A stretch of DNA of 53,156 nucleotides from assembly GCA_007376405.1 (NCBI GenBank), contig VMGD01000007.1:1-53156 (forward strand), written 5' to 3'. Origin of the DNA: Microgenomates group bacterium Gr01-1014_7. GTDB lineage: Bacteria > Patescibacteriota > Microgenomatia > Daviesbacterales > UBA10151. The notes under the pieces were generated by a model. The model saw only the letters and a list, made by a program, of their open reading frames with translations, was not told the origin of the DNA and searched no databases. The position numbers were made by a program, and so were the translations under genes. Below are positions 19,632-28,413 of this stretch, one piece after another. Position 1 is the stretch's first letter. Each line of letters starts with the position of its first letter.

Positions 19632-20083
19632 TGAATTCCCGGGGATTCACTCTTATTGAACTAATGATAGTTGTTACTATCATTGCTATTTTATCTTCAG
19701 TTGGCATAGTTTATTACGGCAATTTCTTAAAAAATTCAAGGGACGCCAAAAGACAATCGGACTTAAAGTTTATTCAGTCAGCCCTGGAAGAATATCATGC
19801 GGATGCTCTTCACTATCCCCCTTCAGGCGATGTTATTCCAGGTGGTCAGCTATCATATGGTCCTTCTGGTTCTGCTAAAATCTACCTCAATCAAATCCCG
19901 GTCGATCCGCTTCGCATACCTCCTTATTTATACAGACCATCCGGCACAGGTTGTGATTCAGTTTCTCAAAACTGTACCAATTATTGTCTATATGCAAAAA
20001 TGGAAGGAACGAATCCTTCACATGGTGATTCGGCTTGCAACCCCCCGCCCGAAGGATACAACTATGGAGTGACAAGACCATAA
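19631..20083 (+). CDS. type IV pilin-like protein
   Basis: 150 residues with a very short leader, MNSRG|FTLIELMIVVTIIAILSSVG, and Glu5. SRDAKRQSDLKFIQSALEEYH is followed by a GspG-like segment with a YPPSGDV and DPLRIPPYLYRP pattern, close to the calcium-site loop of major pseudopilins. Four Cys lie near the C-terminus. It shares one base with the preceding gene and is followed 21 nt later by the minor pilin set. Confidence 0.8.
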   Translation: MNSRGFTLIELMIVVTIIAILSSVGIVYYGNFLKNSRDAKRQSDLKFIQSALEEYHADALHYPPSGDVIPGGQLSYGPSGSAKIYLNQIPVDPLRIPPYLYRPSGTGCDSVSQNCTNYCLYAKMEGTNPSHGDSACNPPPEGYNYGVTRP

Positions 20084-20104
20084 GATTTATGCTACGTTTA
20101 ATGT

Positions 20105-20617
20105 ATGCGGGGCTACACTCTGATTGAACTTCTGATTGTAATGTTAATAATGTCCATTATTGGAGTAACAGGGTATGTAAATTATAAGGATTATGCAATA
20201 AGGAAGGAAACAGAAAAAGCTCTGGGTCAAATTCAAACAATTTTAAGATTGGCCCAAACCAATGCCACAACATCCACAGTGTGTAACGGTTTGGGTGGAG
20301 CTTCATGGTCGGTGCAGTTTGAAACCGATCAAAAGACAATCACGCTTGTTTGCGGTCCAGCAAACTCTTCACAGAAAACCTATTCTCTTGAAAACGTCAA
20401 AATCTCATCCATTGCAGGTAGTGGATGTCAGGAGATTGGTTTTAGCTCACCTGTAATTATAACCTATTCATCCGGGCAGGGTGCATTGACAATTTCACCA
20501 TCTGAAAATTGTTTACAAAATGCCAGCACGATCAGGTTTACAGTCGAAAATACTAAAGATAGCAATGTTACTAAAGTTTTTAATCTTTCAAAGGGGGGAG
20601 CTGTAAATGCACAGTAA
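20105..20617 (+). CDS. minor pilin, FimT/GspH-like
   Basis: 170 residues. Leader of only three residues, MRG|YTLIELLIVMLIMSIIGVTG, with Glu5; Tyr replaces Phe at mature position 1. The stem has a helix ending LGQIQTILRLAQTNA, as in FimT/GspH, where RL(A)Q and AAR segments are usual, and a beta-rich head with two Cys pairs. It is the first gene of the minor-pilin run, which probably forms a tip or initiation complex. The stop lies inside the next gene (11-nt overlap). Confidence 0.75.
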   Translation: MRGYTLIELLIVMLIMSIIGVTGYVNYKDYAIRKETEKALGQIQTILRLAQTNATTSTVCNGLGGASWSVQFETDQKTITLVCGPANSSQKTYSLENVKISSIAGSGCQEIGFSSPVIITYSSGQGALTISPSENCLQNASTIRFTVENTKDSNVTKVFNLSKGGAVNAQ

Positions 20618-21095
20618 CCAAAAAGGACAGACTCTCTTAGAATTAATTGTAGTAATGTCTGTAGCAGTAATGGTAGTGGGAGCTTTGGTTTTTGCAACAA
20701 TATCATCTTTGCGAAATGCCCAGTTTGCCAAGAATCAAGCTCAGGCTACCAAGCTGGCACAAGATGGATTGGAAAAAGTCAGAAGTTTACGGGATAGGGA
20801 TACAGAAGGATCTGTCTCTTATCAAAGTACAACCAGCAAATTTAGTGATCTTTGGCCTATTCCGTTCACTTGCGGTGCCGGCGGAAATTGTTATTTCCAT
20901 TTTAATAGCAGCGAGACGATTTTTATTGGTGAGAATTCTTCCCAATCGATACCCCCTTTTCAAAGGCAATTTTTAATAGAAGATGAAAACGGCTCCGGCA
21001 TGACTCAAAAGCGAGTTACCTCCGTAGTAAAATGGACTGATTTTTCAGGGACCCATGAATCAAGACTGACAACTATTTTAAGGAGAATACAATGA
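20607..21095 (+). CDS. minor pilin-like protein
   Basis: 162 residues. Leader HSNQKG|QTLLELIVVMSVAVMVVGALV, Glu5 present and Gln at mature position 1. The segment AKNQAQATKLAQDGLEKVRSLRDRD is the PilV/GspI type helix in which the residues after the membrane part are amphipathic. One Cys pair (CGAGGNC). A GGGGGGAG ribosome-binding site lies inside the end of the preceding gene. The stop overlaps the next start as ATGA. Confidence 0.75.
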   Translation: MHSNQKGQTLLELIVVMSVAVMVVGALVFATISSLRNAQFAKNQAQATKLAQDGLEKVRSLRDRDTEGSVSYQSTTSKFSDLWPIPFTCGAGGNCYFHFNSSETIFIGENSSQSIPPFQRQFLIEDENGSGMTQKRVTSVVKWTDFSGTHESRLTTILRRIQ

Positions 21096-21730
21096 AACAA
21101 AAAGGCTTAACCTTGATAGAACTGTTGGTGGTGATGGCGGTTTTGGCAATTGCCGGGACGTTTATTTTCAATATTTTTACCTCAACTTTGCGTGGCAGCA
21201 ATAAAACTCAAATACTCGGTGTAATCAAGCAAAACGGTCAGGCAGTTCTGGAAACTATGGATAAAACAATCAGGAACTCTGATAATGTGGTCTGTCCCTT
21301 TTTTCTTTCCCCCACCGACATAACCTCTTCTTCAAATACTTTAGTGACGGTTAAAAACGGTATTTATACCCGGTACAGATTTTTCCCTCCGGAACAAGAA
21401 GCTAATGGCCTGATTAAGCAGGATAATCCTGTTAAACAAAATGTCGGAGAGACTACAATAGAAGAGACTGATCCTCAGTTTGTTGACAGAATCTGTAATG
21501 TTAGTTCTTTGTTAAGTAATGCAGTGTTTTTGACTGATACAAATCCCCAGACAGGAGTTTCCATTTCAATCCAAAGCGGACAGAGTGGTATTTTTACTAG
21601 GAACAGATCGTCCGGATTTAAAGATAAGGTAACAATTAAATTCACAGTAAAGCCAGGGGTGGGAGTATCCATCTCAGTATCAGGTCAAATAGATCCGGTT
21701 CTATTTCAAACAACTATAAATTTAAGATGA
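21092..21730 (+). CDS. minor pilin, PilW/GspJ-like
   Basis: 212 residues. KQKG|LTLIELLVVMAVLAIAGTFIF with Glu5. The segment VIKQNGQAVLETMDKTIRNSDNVVC is the GspJ/PilW pattern in which a helix ending in R(N)A/S leads into a beta-rich head. It overlaps its neighbours on both sides by ATGA, so the minor pilins should be made in fixed ratio. Confidence 0.78.
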   Translation: MKQKGLTLIELLVVMAVLAIAGTFIFNIFTSTLRGSNKTQILGVIKQNGQAVLETMDKTIRNSDNVVCPFFLSPTDITSSSNTLVTVKNGIYTRYRFFPPEQEANGLIKQDNPVKQNVGETTIEETDPQFVDRICNVSSLLSNAVFLTDTNPQTGVSISIQSGQSGIFTRNRSSGFKDKVTIKFTVKPGVGVSISVSGQIDPVLFQTTINLR

Positions 21731-22662
21731 AACACTTCGACGCAGTTTATCCCGAGCGAAGTCGAGGGACTCAGTGTAAACAAAAAGGACAAATTATTCT
21801 GATCTTAATAATGGTTATGACTGTGGCTTTGGGGATTGGGCTTTCTATTGTCCAAAAAAGCCTGGTGGATATTTCCACTGCTTCTAAAGTGGAACAATCA
21901 TCCCGGGCCTTTTCCGCTGCAGAGGCAGGAGTGGAAAAGGCATTACAAGAAAATACTAATTGTCAGAACTGTAAAGATTTTACCGATAATAGTTCCAGCA
22001 TAAAGGAGATTACAGGTACAGATTTAATTCCTCCTGCTGCAACTGCCGGCAACCGGCAGGTTGCTTTAGAATTTCCTCCTTTGGCCAAAGAAGATGTTGT
22101 TCAAGTTTGGTTGGCTGATTATACTTCTTCGTCCAATCCTCCTCAAACTTATTATAACCAAAACCGTCTGGACGTTTATTGGGGAGCAACCGGGATTATT
22201 GATCCGGATAACAAACCCGCTATCGAAATAAAAGTAATTTATTTTGATGGCAGTTATCAGGTTAAACCTTTTTATCTAGACTCAAATAGTTCAAGAGTAG
22301 CTTCTAATGGATTTACTAATGCCTCTGGAGACTGCACTTCGCCTACTATAACTACTACTTCCGGGAGCAATAGACAATTCTTTTGCAGATCATCTCTTTC
22401 TGGTTTAACTCTTCCCTTAATGTTAATACGGGTTCGACTGCTTTATAGTTCTATCAGCCAACCTTTGGCAGTACAAGCAGGCGTAACTTGTCCAACGGAG
22501 CCTTGTGCAGCGTATTCCCTTCCTGCTCAAGCAAAGGAAATTATCTCAACGGGAGTATCTGGTGAAACACAAAGGAAAGTCAAAGTTTTCCTACTCAACA
22601 AAGTAGTGCCTCCCTTTTTTGATTATGCAATTTTCTCGGCAGGAGAGATTAATAAGCAATGA
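21727..22662 (+). CDS. PilX/GspK-like minor pilin without Glu5
   Basis: 311 residues. The leader is lengthened by a repeat-derived segment (FDAVYPERSRGTQ) and then reads KQKG|QIILILIMVMTVALGIGLSI. Glu5 is absent. SRAFSAAEAGVEKALQE is the PilX_N-type motif of minor pilins. In GspK, the tip pseudopilin, lack of Glu5 fits a subunit that caps the fibre. The head of about 250 residues has two Cys-rich loops (CQNCKD, CPTEPC). It overlaps both neighbours by 4 nt. Confidence 0.75.
   Translation: MKHFDAVYPERSRGTQCKQKGQIILILIMVMTVALGIGLSIVQKSLVDISTASKVEQSSRAFSAAEAGVEKALQENTNCQNCKDFTDNSSSIKEITGTDLIPPAATAGNRQVALEFPPLAKEDVVQVWLADYTSSSNPPQTYYNQNRLDVYWGATGIIDPDNKPAIEIKVIYFDGSYQVKPFYLDSNSSRVASNGFTNASGDCTSPTITTTSGSNRQFFCRSSLSGLTLPLMLIRVRLLYSSISQPLAVQAGVTCPTEPCAAYSLPAQAKEIISTGVSGETQRKVKVFLLNKVVPPFFDYAIFSAGEINKQ
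21733..21774 (+). repeat. palindromic repeat encoding part of a pilin leader
   Basis: CTTCGAC (21735-21741) pairs with GTCGAGG (21761-21767, one G-T pair) around a GC-rich loop. It is translated as FDAVYPERSRG just before the KQKG cleavage site, so it only lengthens the leader that PilD removes. Confidence 0.6.
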
Positions 22663-23057
22663 AAGAGCGCGGTGTTTCTTTAATCGAATCGCTTATGGTG
22701 ATTGTGGCAGTTGCCGTGATAATTTTCTTAATAGCAAATATACCCAACGCGATAAGTCTGATGACCAAAAGTAACCACCTAAGCTTGGCCAGAGAAATTG
22801 CTCTAAAACAGCTGGAAGATAAAAGGACCACCAGTTATATTAATTTGGTTAACGGTACAACCGCAATTGCCGATAGCAGATTTGGTCTTCTCCCCCAGGG
22901 AGCAGGGACAGTTATTGTTTCAGATTGTGATCCTCTGGTTTGTACAAACGGCGAGCAGGTCAAAAAGATTACGGTTGCTGTTTCCTGGAAAGACAATAAC
23001 AAAACGCAGGACTTTAAAATAGATACTTTTATTGGAGAAGGAGGGCTAAATCAGTGA
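22659..23057 (+). CDS. minor pilin, PilV/GspI-like
   Basis: 132 residues. MKERG|VSLIESLMVIVAVAVIIFLI with Glu5. The helix LSLAREIALKQLEDKRTTSYINL and a small beta head fit the PilV/GspI class (leader, then a helix with Q.LE.KR). No Cys pair except CDPLVC. ATGA overlap with the preceding gene and GTGA overlap with the next. Confidence 0.78.
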   Translation: MKERGVSLIESLMVIVAVAVIIFLIANIPNAISLMTKSNHLSLAREIALKQLEDKRTTSYINLVNGTTAIADSRFGLLPQGAGTVIVSDCDPLVCTNGEQVKKITVAVSWKDNNKTQDFKIDTFIGEGGLNQ

Positions 23058-23599
23058 GCCGGCAAGGCCTGACTCTTCTTGAGGTGCTTGTTGCTATGGG
23101 GATAGCGGTGATAATAGGGACTCTGCTTGTGTCAGTAATGATAAATAGCGCCGGACTTTTTTATAAGCAATCTTCCACGCTTCAGGAAGGTTTGAATATC
23201 AATGATACATTAGGAAAGGTACGGGAAGCCGTAAAGCAGTCAAGCGGAGTTGCAGCTACCTCATCTGCAACACAGATTGTTTTAAAAGTTCCGGCAATTA
23301 ATTCTTCCGGAAATATTATTACCGATACTTTCGATTATATTATTTTTTTCCAGGATCAAACCAAATTGCGTTATAAATTTTTTCCTGATGTCATAAGTTC
23401 CCGAAAATCCCAGGATCAAATCTTTTCAGTGAGTGTTGACAGTTTAACTTTTAAATACCTCGATTCTCAAAATCCGCCAAATGAGGTTAGCCCGGCTTCG
23501 GCCACGAAAGTAAGAATTATTTTAAGTCTAAAACAAAAAACAGGACAAAATATTGAAGTGAATACAGCCACATCGGAGGCCAGTTTAAGAAATGACTAA
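23054..23599 (+). CDS. minor pilin, PilW/GspJ-like
   Basis: 181 residues from a GTG that overlaps the preceding stop. MSRQG|LTLLEVLVAMGIAVIIGTLLV with Glu5 (LLEV). The stem LQEGLNINDTLGKVREAVKQSSG is followed by a beta-rich head, as in GspJ/PilW. It has no Cys. This is the second GspJ-like gene in the run after the one at 21092, so the minor pilins appear as two sets: 20607-21092-21727 and 22659-23054-23592, each ending in an E5-less, PilX/GspK-like member. Confidence 0.78.
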   Translation: MSRQGLTLLEVLVAMGIAVIIGTLLVSVMINSAGLFYKQSSTLQEGLNINDTLGKVREAVKQSSGVAATSSATQIVLKVPAINSSGNIITDTFDYIIFFQDQTKLRYKFFPDVISSRKSQDQIFSVSVDSLTFKYLDSQNPPNEVSPASATKVRIILSLKQKTGQNIEVNTATSEASLRND

Positions 23600-25361
23600 A
23601 GAAAGCGGGCAGATTCTGGTAATGGTTTTTGTGGCAGTGGGGGTGGTTTTGTTTACGGTTTTATCTGTTATTGCCGGAGCCCAGATTTATTACCAAAATG
23701 CTACTTATGCGCAAAATGCGGAGAAAGCTGCTGCTTTGGCCGAGGCCGGAGCGGATAAAGCCCTAAACTCCCTTAACAAAACAGGAGGAAGCTACAATGG
23801 TGAATCTGAAACCTTACTGGGAGATGGGTCATATTCGGTTACTATTACCTCAACAGATGCTGCCACAAAAGTTATTACCGCCGCGGGCTATGTTCCAAAT
23901 AAATCTCAAGCCAGAGCCAAAAGAACTGTTAAAATAACTGCCTCAAGAGGCGTGGGTGTGGCTTTTGCATATGGAATACAAGTAGGAGAAGGAGGGTTGG
24001 AGCTTGGTAATTTAAATACAATTCAGGGTACTATTTATTCAAACGGTCCTATAACCATGGGTAATGACAATACTATAACCGGTGGTGCTTGGGTAGCAGC
24101 AGGCGTTCCGCCTACAGCCAACCAGCAAACTGATTGCGAAGGGTCAAACTGCGTAGACTTTTTATTTGGCAAAACTGTTGACGGTCAAAACAGGCAGGAT
24201 ATAGCTCAAAGCTTTAAACCCTCCATAACAGATAAAATAAGGAAAGTTTCAATAAAGATTAAAAAATTTGGCAACCCCCCTGATGTAACAGTAAGAATTA
24301 TGGGAGATGAGGGCGGAAAACCTAAAAAAAATGATGTTTTTGCAACAGGAACTCTTGCTTCAAGTTTGGTTACTTCGCAGTACGGATGGATTGATGTAAC
24401 TTTTTCCACAAACCCAACACTTTCGGCAGGAACCGCATATTGGATTATGGTTGATACCTCATCAGATTCATCCAACTATTGGTCTTGGCAAAATGATTTG
24501 GCCCAATCTTATGGTAATGGGGTGCCTAAATGGTCTTCTAATTGGAGTGCAGGTAATCCGGCTTGGAACTTACTTTCAGGAGATTTAAGCTTTAGAGCAT
24601 ATATGGGTGGGACTACTAATTCTCTTCTTTCCGGAAATAATACTAGAGTTAAAGGAGATGCCCACGCAAATACTATAGACAGACTTATTATAGAAAAGGA
24701 TGCTTATTATCAATCTATTACAAATTCAACAGTTTTGGGTTCGTCTTTCCCTGGATCAGAAGATCCTCCTCCTAAAACATTCCCTATATCCGAAGCAAAT
24801 ATTACAGGTTGGAAAAGCGAGGCCGCAGCAGCAGGTCCTATTTCCCAACCTACTTGCGGTTCACTAGTTGCCTGGGGGCCAGGGAAATTTATAGGAGATC
24901 TTACTTTAGGAAATGCATGTATCCTTAAAGTAAAAACCCCAATTTGGATAACAGGAAATATTACCATGGGTAATGAGAATCAATTTACATTAGATTCTTC
25001 TTATGGAACCGGTTCCGGAATAATTGTAATGGATGGGCAAGCATCAATGGGTAATGAAAACAAGCTTTTAGGCACCGGAGAAGGAAACAGTATTTTGGTG
25101 ATTTTAACAACATATGATTCAAGAACGAATAATAACAGTGCCATCACAATTGGAAATATAGGCAACACAGGGGTATTTTATGCTGATAAAGGGATTATTG
25201 ATCCGGGAAATAATAATCAATTTAAGGAGATAACAGCTTGGAAAATAAAACTGACAAATGAATCTATCATAGATTATGAAACAGGACTTGCATCAATACT
25301 GTTTACATCAGGCCCAACAGGAGGGTATACTTTAGTTAAGGGGACATATCAGGTGAAGTAG
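23592..25361 (+). CDS. large E5-less pilin-like protein, candidate pilus tip adhesin
   Basis: 589 residues, the largest of the pilin set. Leader MTKESG|QILVMVFVAVGVVLFTVLSVIAG without Glu5, then AEKAAALAEAGADKALNSL, the PilX/GspK-like stem. The head has three parts: a beta-helix-like part with GN-x-N repeats (LGNLNTIQGTIYSNG, MGNDNTITGG) at about 135-165; an inserted beta-sandwich at about 180-345 (SFKPSITDKIRKVSIKIKKF to YWIMVDTSSDSSNYWSW), like extracellular carbohydrate-binding modules; and a second GN-x-N part (MGNENQFTL, MGNENKLLG, PGNNNQF) at about 440-560. I infer a fibre-tip binding protein, in the place that PilY1 takes in other systems. It overlaps the preceding gene by 8 nt. Confidence 0.7.
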   Translation: MTKESGQILVMVFVAVGVVLFTVLSVIAGAQIYYQNATYAQNAEKAAALAEAGADKALNSLNKTGGSYNGESETLLGDGSYSVTITSTDAATKVITAAGYVPNKSQARAKRTVKITASRGVGVAFAYGIQVGEGGLELGNLNTIQGTIYSNGPITMGNDNTITGGAWVAAGVPPTANQQTDCEGSNCVDFLFGKTVDGQNRQDIAQSFKPSITDKIRKVSIKIKKFGNPPDVTVRIMGDEGGKPKKNDVFATGTLASSLVTSQYGWIDVTFSTNPTLSAGTAYWIMVDTSSDSSNYWSWQNDLAQSYGNGVPKWSSNWSAGNPAWNLLSGDLSFRAYMGGTTNSLLSGNNTRVKGDAHANTIDRLIIEKDAYYQSITNSTVLGSSFPGSEDPPPKTFPISEANITGWKSEAAAAGPISQPTCGSLVAWGPGKFIGDLTLGNACILKVKTPIWITGNITMGNENQFTLDSSYGTGSGIIVMDGQASMGNENKLLGTGEGNSILVILTTYDSRTNNNSAITIGNIGNTGVFYADKGIIDPGNNNQFKEITAWKIKLTNESIIDYETGLASILFTSGPTGGYTLVKGTYQVK

Positions 25362-25374
25362 TCCCCTCTGCTCT

Positions 25375-26412
25375 ATGGGAAAAATTACTATTGGTTTGGA
25401 TTTAGGTTTATCTTCAATAAAAATGGTGGCCCTGGCAAAAGAGGGGGATAAATTTAACTTAAAAACTTTGGGATCTATTCCCGCCCCTTCCCCCGGAATA
25501 TTATCCGACAATGAAGAAGCTCTGCTTGCAGTTTCCGAAGCAATTAAGAAACTAATGACTGCTACAAAAATTGAACAGAAAGAAGTGGTGGCAGCACTGC
25601 CCGAGTCAAAAGTATTTACCAGGGTGATTGATGACCTGCCGTATTTAACAGATAGCGAGTTACAATCTGCAATCAGGTATGCTGCAGAGGAGTTTATTCC
25701 GATGCCTCTCTCGGAGGTTAATTTAAACTGGCAGGTTTTGCTTCGCTCCGATCCCAAAAGCAAGGAAACCAAAACCATTGTACTGGTGGTGGCATCCCCT
25801 AAAAATGCTGTTAATAAGTACCTAAAGGTATTAACAGAGACAGGACTTAAACCCAGAGCTTTGGAAACCGAAACTATCGCAGTGACCAGATCCCTGGTTG
25901 GCAACAACCCCTTCTCCCCCACTACCATGATTGTACAACTGGGAGCGGCAACCACCGATTTTGCGGTAGTTTCAAAGGGTTTAATCTGGCTGACCCGTTC
26001 TATCTCAACTGGCGGAATGGCCTTGACGCGCTCCCTGGCCCAGCATTTTAACTTTGAAATAAATCAGGCTGAGGAGTATAAAAAGGTTTATGGTTTACTT
26101 GAAGATCAACTTGAGGGAAAAGTGTTCGAGGCGCTAAAGCCTGTTACGGATATTATTTTGGTAGAACTAAGAAGGATGATTCAAGCCTTTGAGGCAAAAT
26201 ATCCTCAGAATCCAATCAAACGGATGGTTTTATCCGGAGGCGGAGCAAAAATGCCGGGACTGGTGATTTATTTTGCCAACAATTTGGGGTTGGAAGTACA
26301 AGAGGCTGACCCCTGGTATTCTATTGCCAAAGATAAGGGAATAATTTCCAAATTGGCTACAGATGCGCCTTCCTATTCGGTAGCAGTAGGATTGGCGCTT
26401 CGGGAGGAGTAG
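25375..26412 (+). CDS. pilM: pilus assembly protein PilM
   Basis: 345 residues of actin-like fold: GLDLGLSSIKMVAL (phosphate 1), QLGAATTDFAVV (phosphate 2) and VLSGGGAKMPGL (adenosine motif). It is the cytoplasmic ring protein that binds the N-terminus of PilN and couples to PilB. A segment LPYLTDSELQSAIRYAAEEFIPMPLSEVNLNWQ is typical of PilM. It lies 13 nt after the large pilin gene and 1 nt before pilN. A GGAGGAG at its end serves as the pilN ribosome-binding site. Confidence 0.92.
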   Translation: MGKITIGLDLGLSSIKMVALAKEGDKFNLKTLGSIPAPSPGILSDNEEALLAVSEAIKKLMTATKIEQKEVVAALPESKVFTRVIDDLPYLTDSELQSAIRYAAEEFIPMPLSEVNLNWQVLLRSDPKSKETKTIVLVVASPKNAVNKYLKVLTETGLKPRALETETIAVTRSLVGNNPFSPTTMIVQLGAATTDFAVVSKGLIWLTRSISTGGMALTRSLAQHFNFEINQAEEYKKVYGLLEDQLEGKVFEALKPVTDIILVELRRMIQAFEAKYPQNPIKRMVLSGGGAKMPGLVIYFANNLGLEVQEADPWYSIAKDKGIISKLATDAPSYSVAVGLALREE

Positions 26413-26413
26413 C

Positions 26414-26959
26414 ATGCAAAAACTTACCATAGACTTACTTCCTGAAGAATTTAAGCAGACGCAAATTAAAAGGTCTAAATTTTATAAAATCCAGTCTATC
26501 GGGATAGTGGTAATTGCGCTGACTGCTTTTTTAGCTTCTTTATTAGTGGTCTTAAGAATACTGCAGAGTCAGAAAATAGTGCAGGTTCAAAGTAGGGCTA
26601 AAGAGGTTGAAACAAGAGTGTCTCAGCTAACTTCTACTCAAGGCTATTTATTACTCTTAAAGAATAGACTTTCCACCATAAACCAATATCTGGGAATTCC
26701 CTCAAGGCAGGCTCAAATATATAATTTAATAGGAAAACTCATACCCCCTTCGGTTTCTATAAGTTCAGTTGCCGTTGATAAGGGTGGAGAGGTTTTGATT
26801 TTGGCAACAAGCAGTGATGGAGGCTCACTTGATCTATTTATAAACAGTTTGCTTTCCAAAGATACAAATGAGGATAAGGTTAAGGAGATTAATATGGAAA
26901 GTTTAAGCAGAGGGAGGGATGGGATTTACAGATTAAGCTTTAAAATTAAACCAAAGTGA
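26414..26959 (+). CDS. pilN: pilus assembly protein PilN
   Basis: 181 residues. The N-terminus (TIDLLPEEFK) is the short conserved PilN motif that docks in PilM. One membrane segment (about residues 28-50, IGIVVIALTAFLASLLVVL) follows, then a coiled coil and a small ferredoxin-like domain with PPSVSISSVAVDKGG. It links the cytoplasmic ring to PilO. The stop (TGA) overlaps the pilO start by one base (TGATG). Confidence 0.88.
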   Translation: MQKLTIDLLPEEFKQTQIKRSKFYKIQSIGIVVIALTAFLASLLVVLRILQSQKIVQVQSRAKEVETRVSQLTSTQGYLLLLKNRLSTINQYLGIPSRQAQIYNLIGKLIPPSVSISSVAVDKGGEVLILATSSDGGSLDLFINSLLSKDTNEDKVKEINMESLSRGRDGIYRLSFKIKPK

Positions 26960-27660
26960 TGAAAAAAGAAGAATTATTAAAATTTTATCTGAATTACAGA
27001 TTGTATATTTTCCCGACTGTAGCCTTCGTTTGCAGTTTGATTTTACTGATGGTGGTGATTTATCCTCAGTTGGTGAAACTTTTGAGTAATGAGAGAACTA
27101 TACAGGATTTAACTAAGAGAGGAATTTTTTTAGAGGCTAAAGCGGAGGTTATGGAAAATTATGATATTTCTGATTTAGATAACAAGATAAAAAATGTTTT
27201 AAGTTCCTATCCTGCTGATAAGGATTTTGCCGCTGTGATAGGAGTTTTGCAGAATTTAACAGCTCAGGCAGGATTTAATATTGTGTCTTTATCTTTGGGA
27301 GGCGGTTCGAAAGAAACTAAACTTCAAAGTTACGGTATAAAATTGGATCTTTTGGGGCCGGTAAAATTTCTTCCGATTTTGATAAATAATATTGAACACT
27401 CACCTCGCCTTATGCGAGTTTCCAGTATAGAAGCCACAACCGGAAAAGATGCTCAATCTGCTGTGGTAACCCTTAATGTAGAAGTTTTATATGCTGAGGT
27501 TCCAAAGGAGTTTGGGAGTGCTGATTCTCCCTTGCCCGAGTTATCCCAGAAAGATGAGGAAGTTCTGGCAGCGCTGGCAGGAGCTGCACCATACCCTCTT
27601 TCCCAGCCGCAAGCTACTCCGGGAGCTTCTCTTCGGGGCAAACCTAATCCGTTTGAGTAA
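26959..27660 (+). CDS. pilO: pilus assembly protein PilO
   Basis: 233 residues from the ATG at 26959; the ORF track starts one codon earlier at a GTG, but the TGATG overlap with pilN is the common arrangement. One membrane segment (LYIFPTVAFVCSLILLMVVI), a coiled coil, then a PilO-like alpha/beta domain with YGIKLDLLGPVKFLPILINNIE. The C-terminus is Pro/Ala-rich. No pilP and no secretin pilQ follow, which fits a cell without an outer membrane. It is the last gene of the locus; a hairpin and convergent trmD follow. Confidence 0.87.
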   Translation: MKKEELLKFYLNYRLYIFPTVAFVCSLILLMVVIYPQLVKLLSNERTIQDLTKRGIFLEAKAEVMENYDISDLDNKIKNVLSSYPADKDFAAVIGVLQNLTAQAGFNIVSLSLGGGSKETKLQSYGIKLDLLGPVKFLPILINNIEHSPRLMRVSSIEATTGKDAQSAVVTLNVEVLYAEVPKEFGSADSPLPELSQKDEEVLAALAGAAPYPLSQPQATPGASLRGKPNPFE

Positions 27661-27671
27661 TAAAATCAGCC

Positions 27672-27688
27672 CCCACCCCTGGGGTGGG
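27672..27688. repeat. 17-nt perfect palindrome behind the trmD stop
   Basis: CCCACCCC-T-GGGGTGGG, an 8-bp inverted repeat that begins one base behind the trmD stop codon (minus strand). It also lies 11 nt behind the pilO stop. There is no T-run, so it is not a standard terminator, but as RNA it could protect the 3' ends of both convergent transcripts. An identical copy lies at 28414-28430. Confidence 0.75.
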
Positions 27689-27689
27689 A

Positions 27690-28388
27690 TTAAGTTGCCA
27701 GATCAGGTCTAACTTTTTTAGTTTTTTGTAAAGCTTTTTCTTTTCTCCATTTTTCTATTTCTGCATGGTTTCCGGATAAAAGTATTTTTGGGACCTTTTT
27801 GCCTTCGAAGTCCTCAGGTCTGGTATATTGCGGACCTTCTAATAGGGTATAGGGTTTAGCGTTTAGGGTATAGTTAGAAAAAGATTCAATTTCAGTGGCC
27901 TCGGGTTTTTCCAGAACTCCGGGAAGTAGACGCACTATAGAATCAACAATTACCATGGCTGGAATCTCTCCGCCGGTTAACACATAATCTCCAATGGAGA
28001 TTTCCTCATCTACATACCTATCAATAAACCTCTGATCAACACCCTCGTAATGACCGCATATTATAATAATGTAGGAATGTTTGGATAAGCTTCGTGCTTT
28101 TGCTTGAGTATATTTTTTGCCTGAAGCCGAAGTAAGAATAACTTTTGACTTTTGATTTTTGACTTTTAACTTTTTTATAGCTTTGGCTAAAATATCTGCT
28201 TTGAGGATCATTCCGGCTCCTCCGCCGTATGGACGATCATCAACTACTTTGTGTTTGCCTTCTCCAAAAGCCCTTAAATTGACAAGTTCAAAAATTATTT
28301 TCCCCTTTTGCTGAGCTCGTTTTAGAATGGAAGTGTTTAATATGGGATCAAAAACTTCCGGAAAAAGGGTAATGATACTGATTTTCAT
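27690..28388 (-). CDS. trmD: tRNA (guanine37-N1)-methyltransferase
   Basis: 232 residues from the ATG at 28388, where the family's MKISIITLFPEVF begins; an AGGA lies 7 nt upstream. The ORF track start (28418) falls inside a palindrome and is wrong. TrmD marks are RPYGGGAGMILKADI, ICGHYEGVDQRFIDRYVDEEISIGDYVLTGGEIPAM (the SAM-binding trefoil knot) and GPQYTRPEDFEG. It methylates G37 next to the anticodon and prevents frameshifting. Two short repeats are inserted in frame: KVKNQKSKV, and NYTLNAKPYTL just before the conserved EGPQYTRP. The tail is short. It is the last gene of the minus-strand block. Confidence 0.95.
   Translation of the reverse strand: MKISIITLFPEVFDPILNTSILKRAQQKGKIIFELVNLRAFGEGKHKVVDDRPYGGGAGMILKADILAKAIKKLKVKNQKSKVILTSASGKKYTQAKARSLSKHSYIIIICGHYEGVDQRFIDRYVDEEISIGDYVLTGGEIPAMVIVDSIVRLLPGVLEKPEATEIESFSNYTLNAKPYTLLEGPQYTRPEDFEGKKVPKILLSGNHAEIEKWRKEKALQKTKKVRPDLAT
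27844..27876. repeat. telomere-like GGGTTTA repeat inside trmD
   Basis: Units GGGTATA, GGGTTTA, GCGTTTA and GGGTATA, a degenerate 7-bp tandem repeat, encoding NYTLNAKPYTL on the minus strand. It is the same family as in recG at 31622-31652. Confidence 0.7.
28141..28176. repeat. ACTTTTG-unit tandem repeat inside trmD
   Basis: Four to five degenerate 7-bp units (ACTTTTG, ACTTTTG, ATTTTTG, ACTTTTA), translated on the minus strand as KVKNQKSKV between the GMILKAD region and the SAM knot. In frame. Confidence 0.65.
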
Positions 28389-28413
28389 AAATTTTCCTAC
28401 GGTGTGTGGGTAC

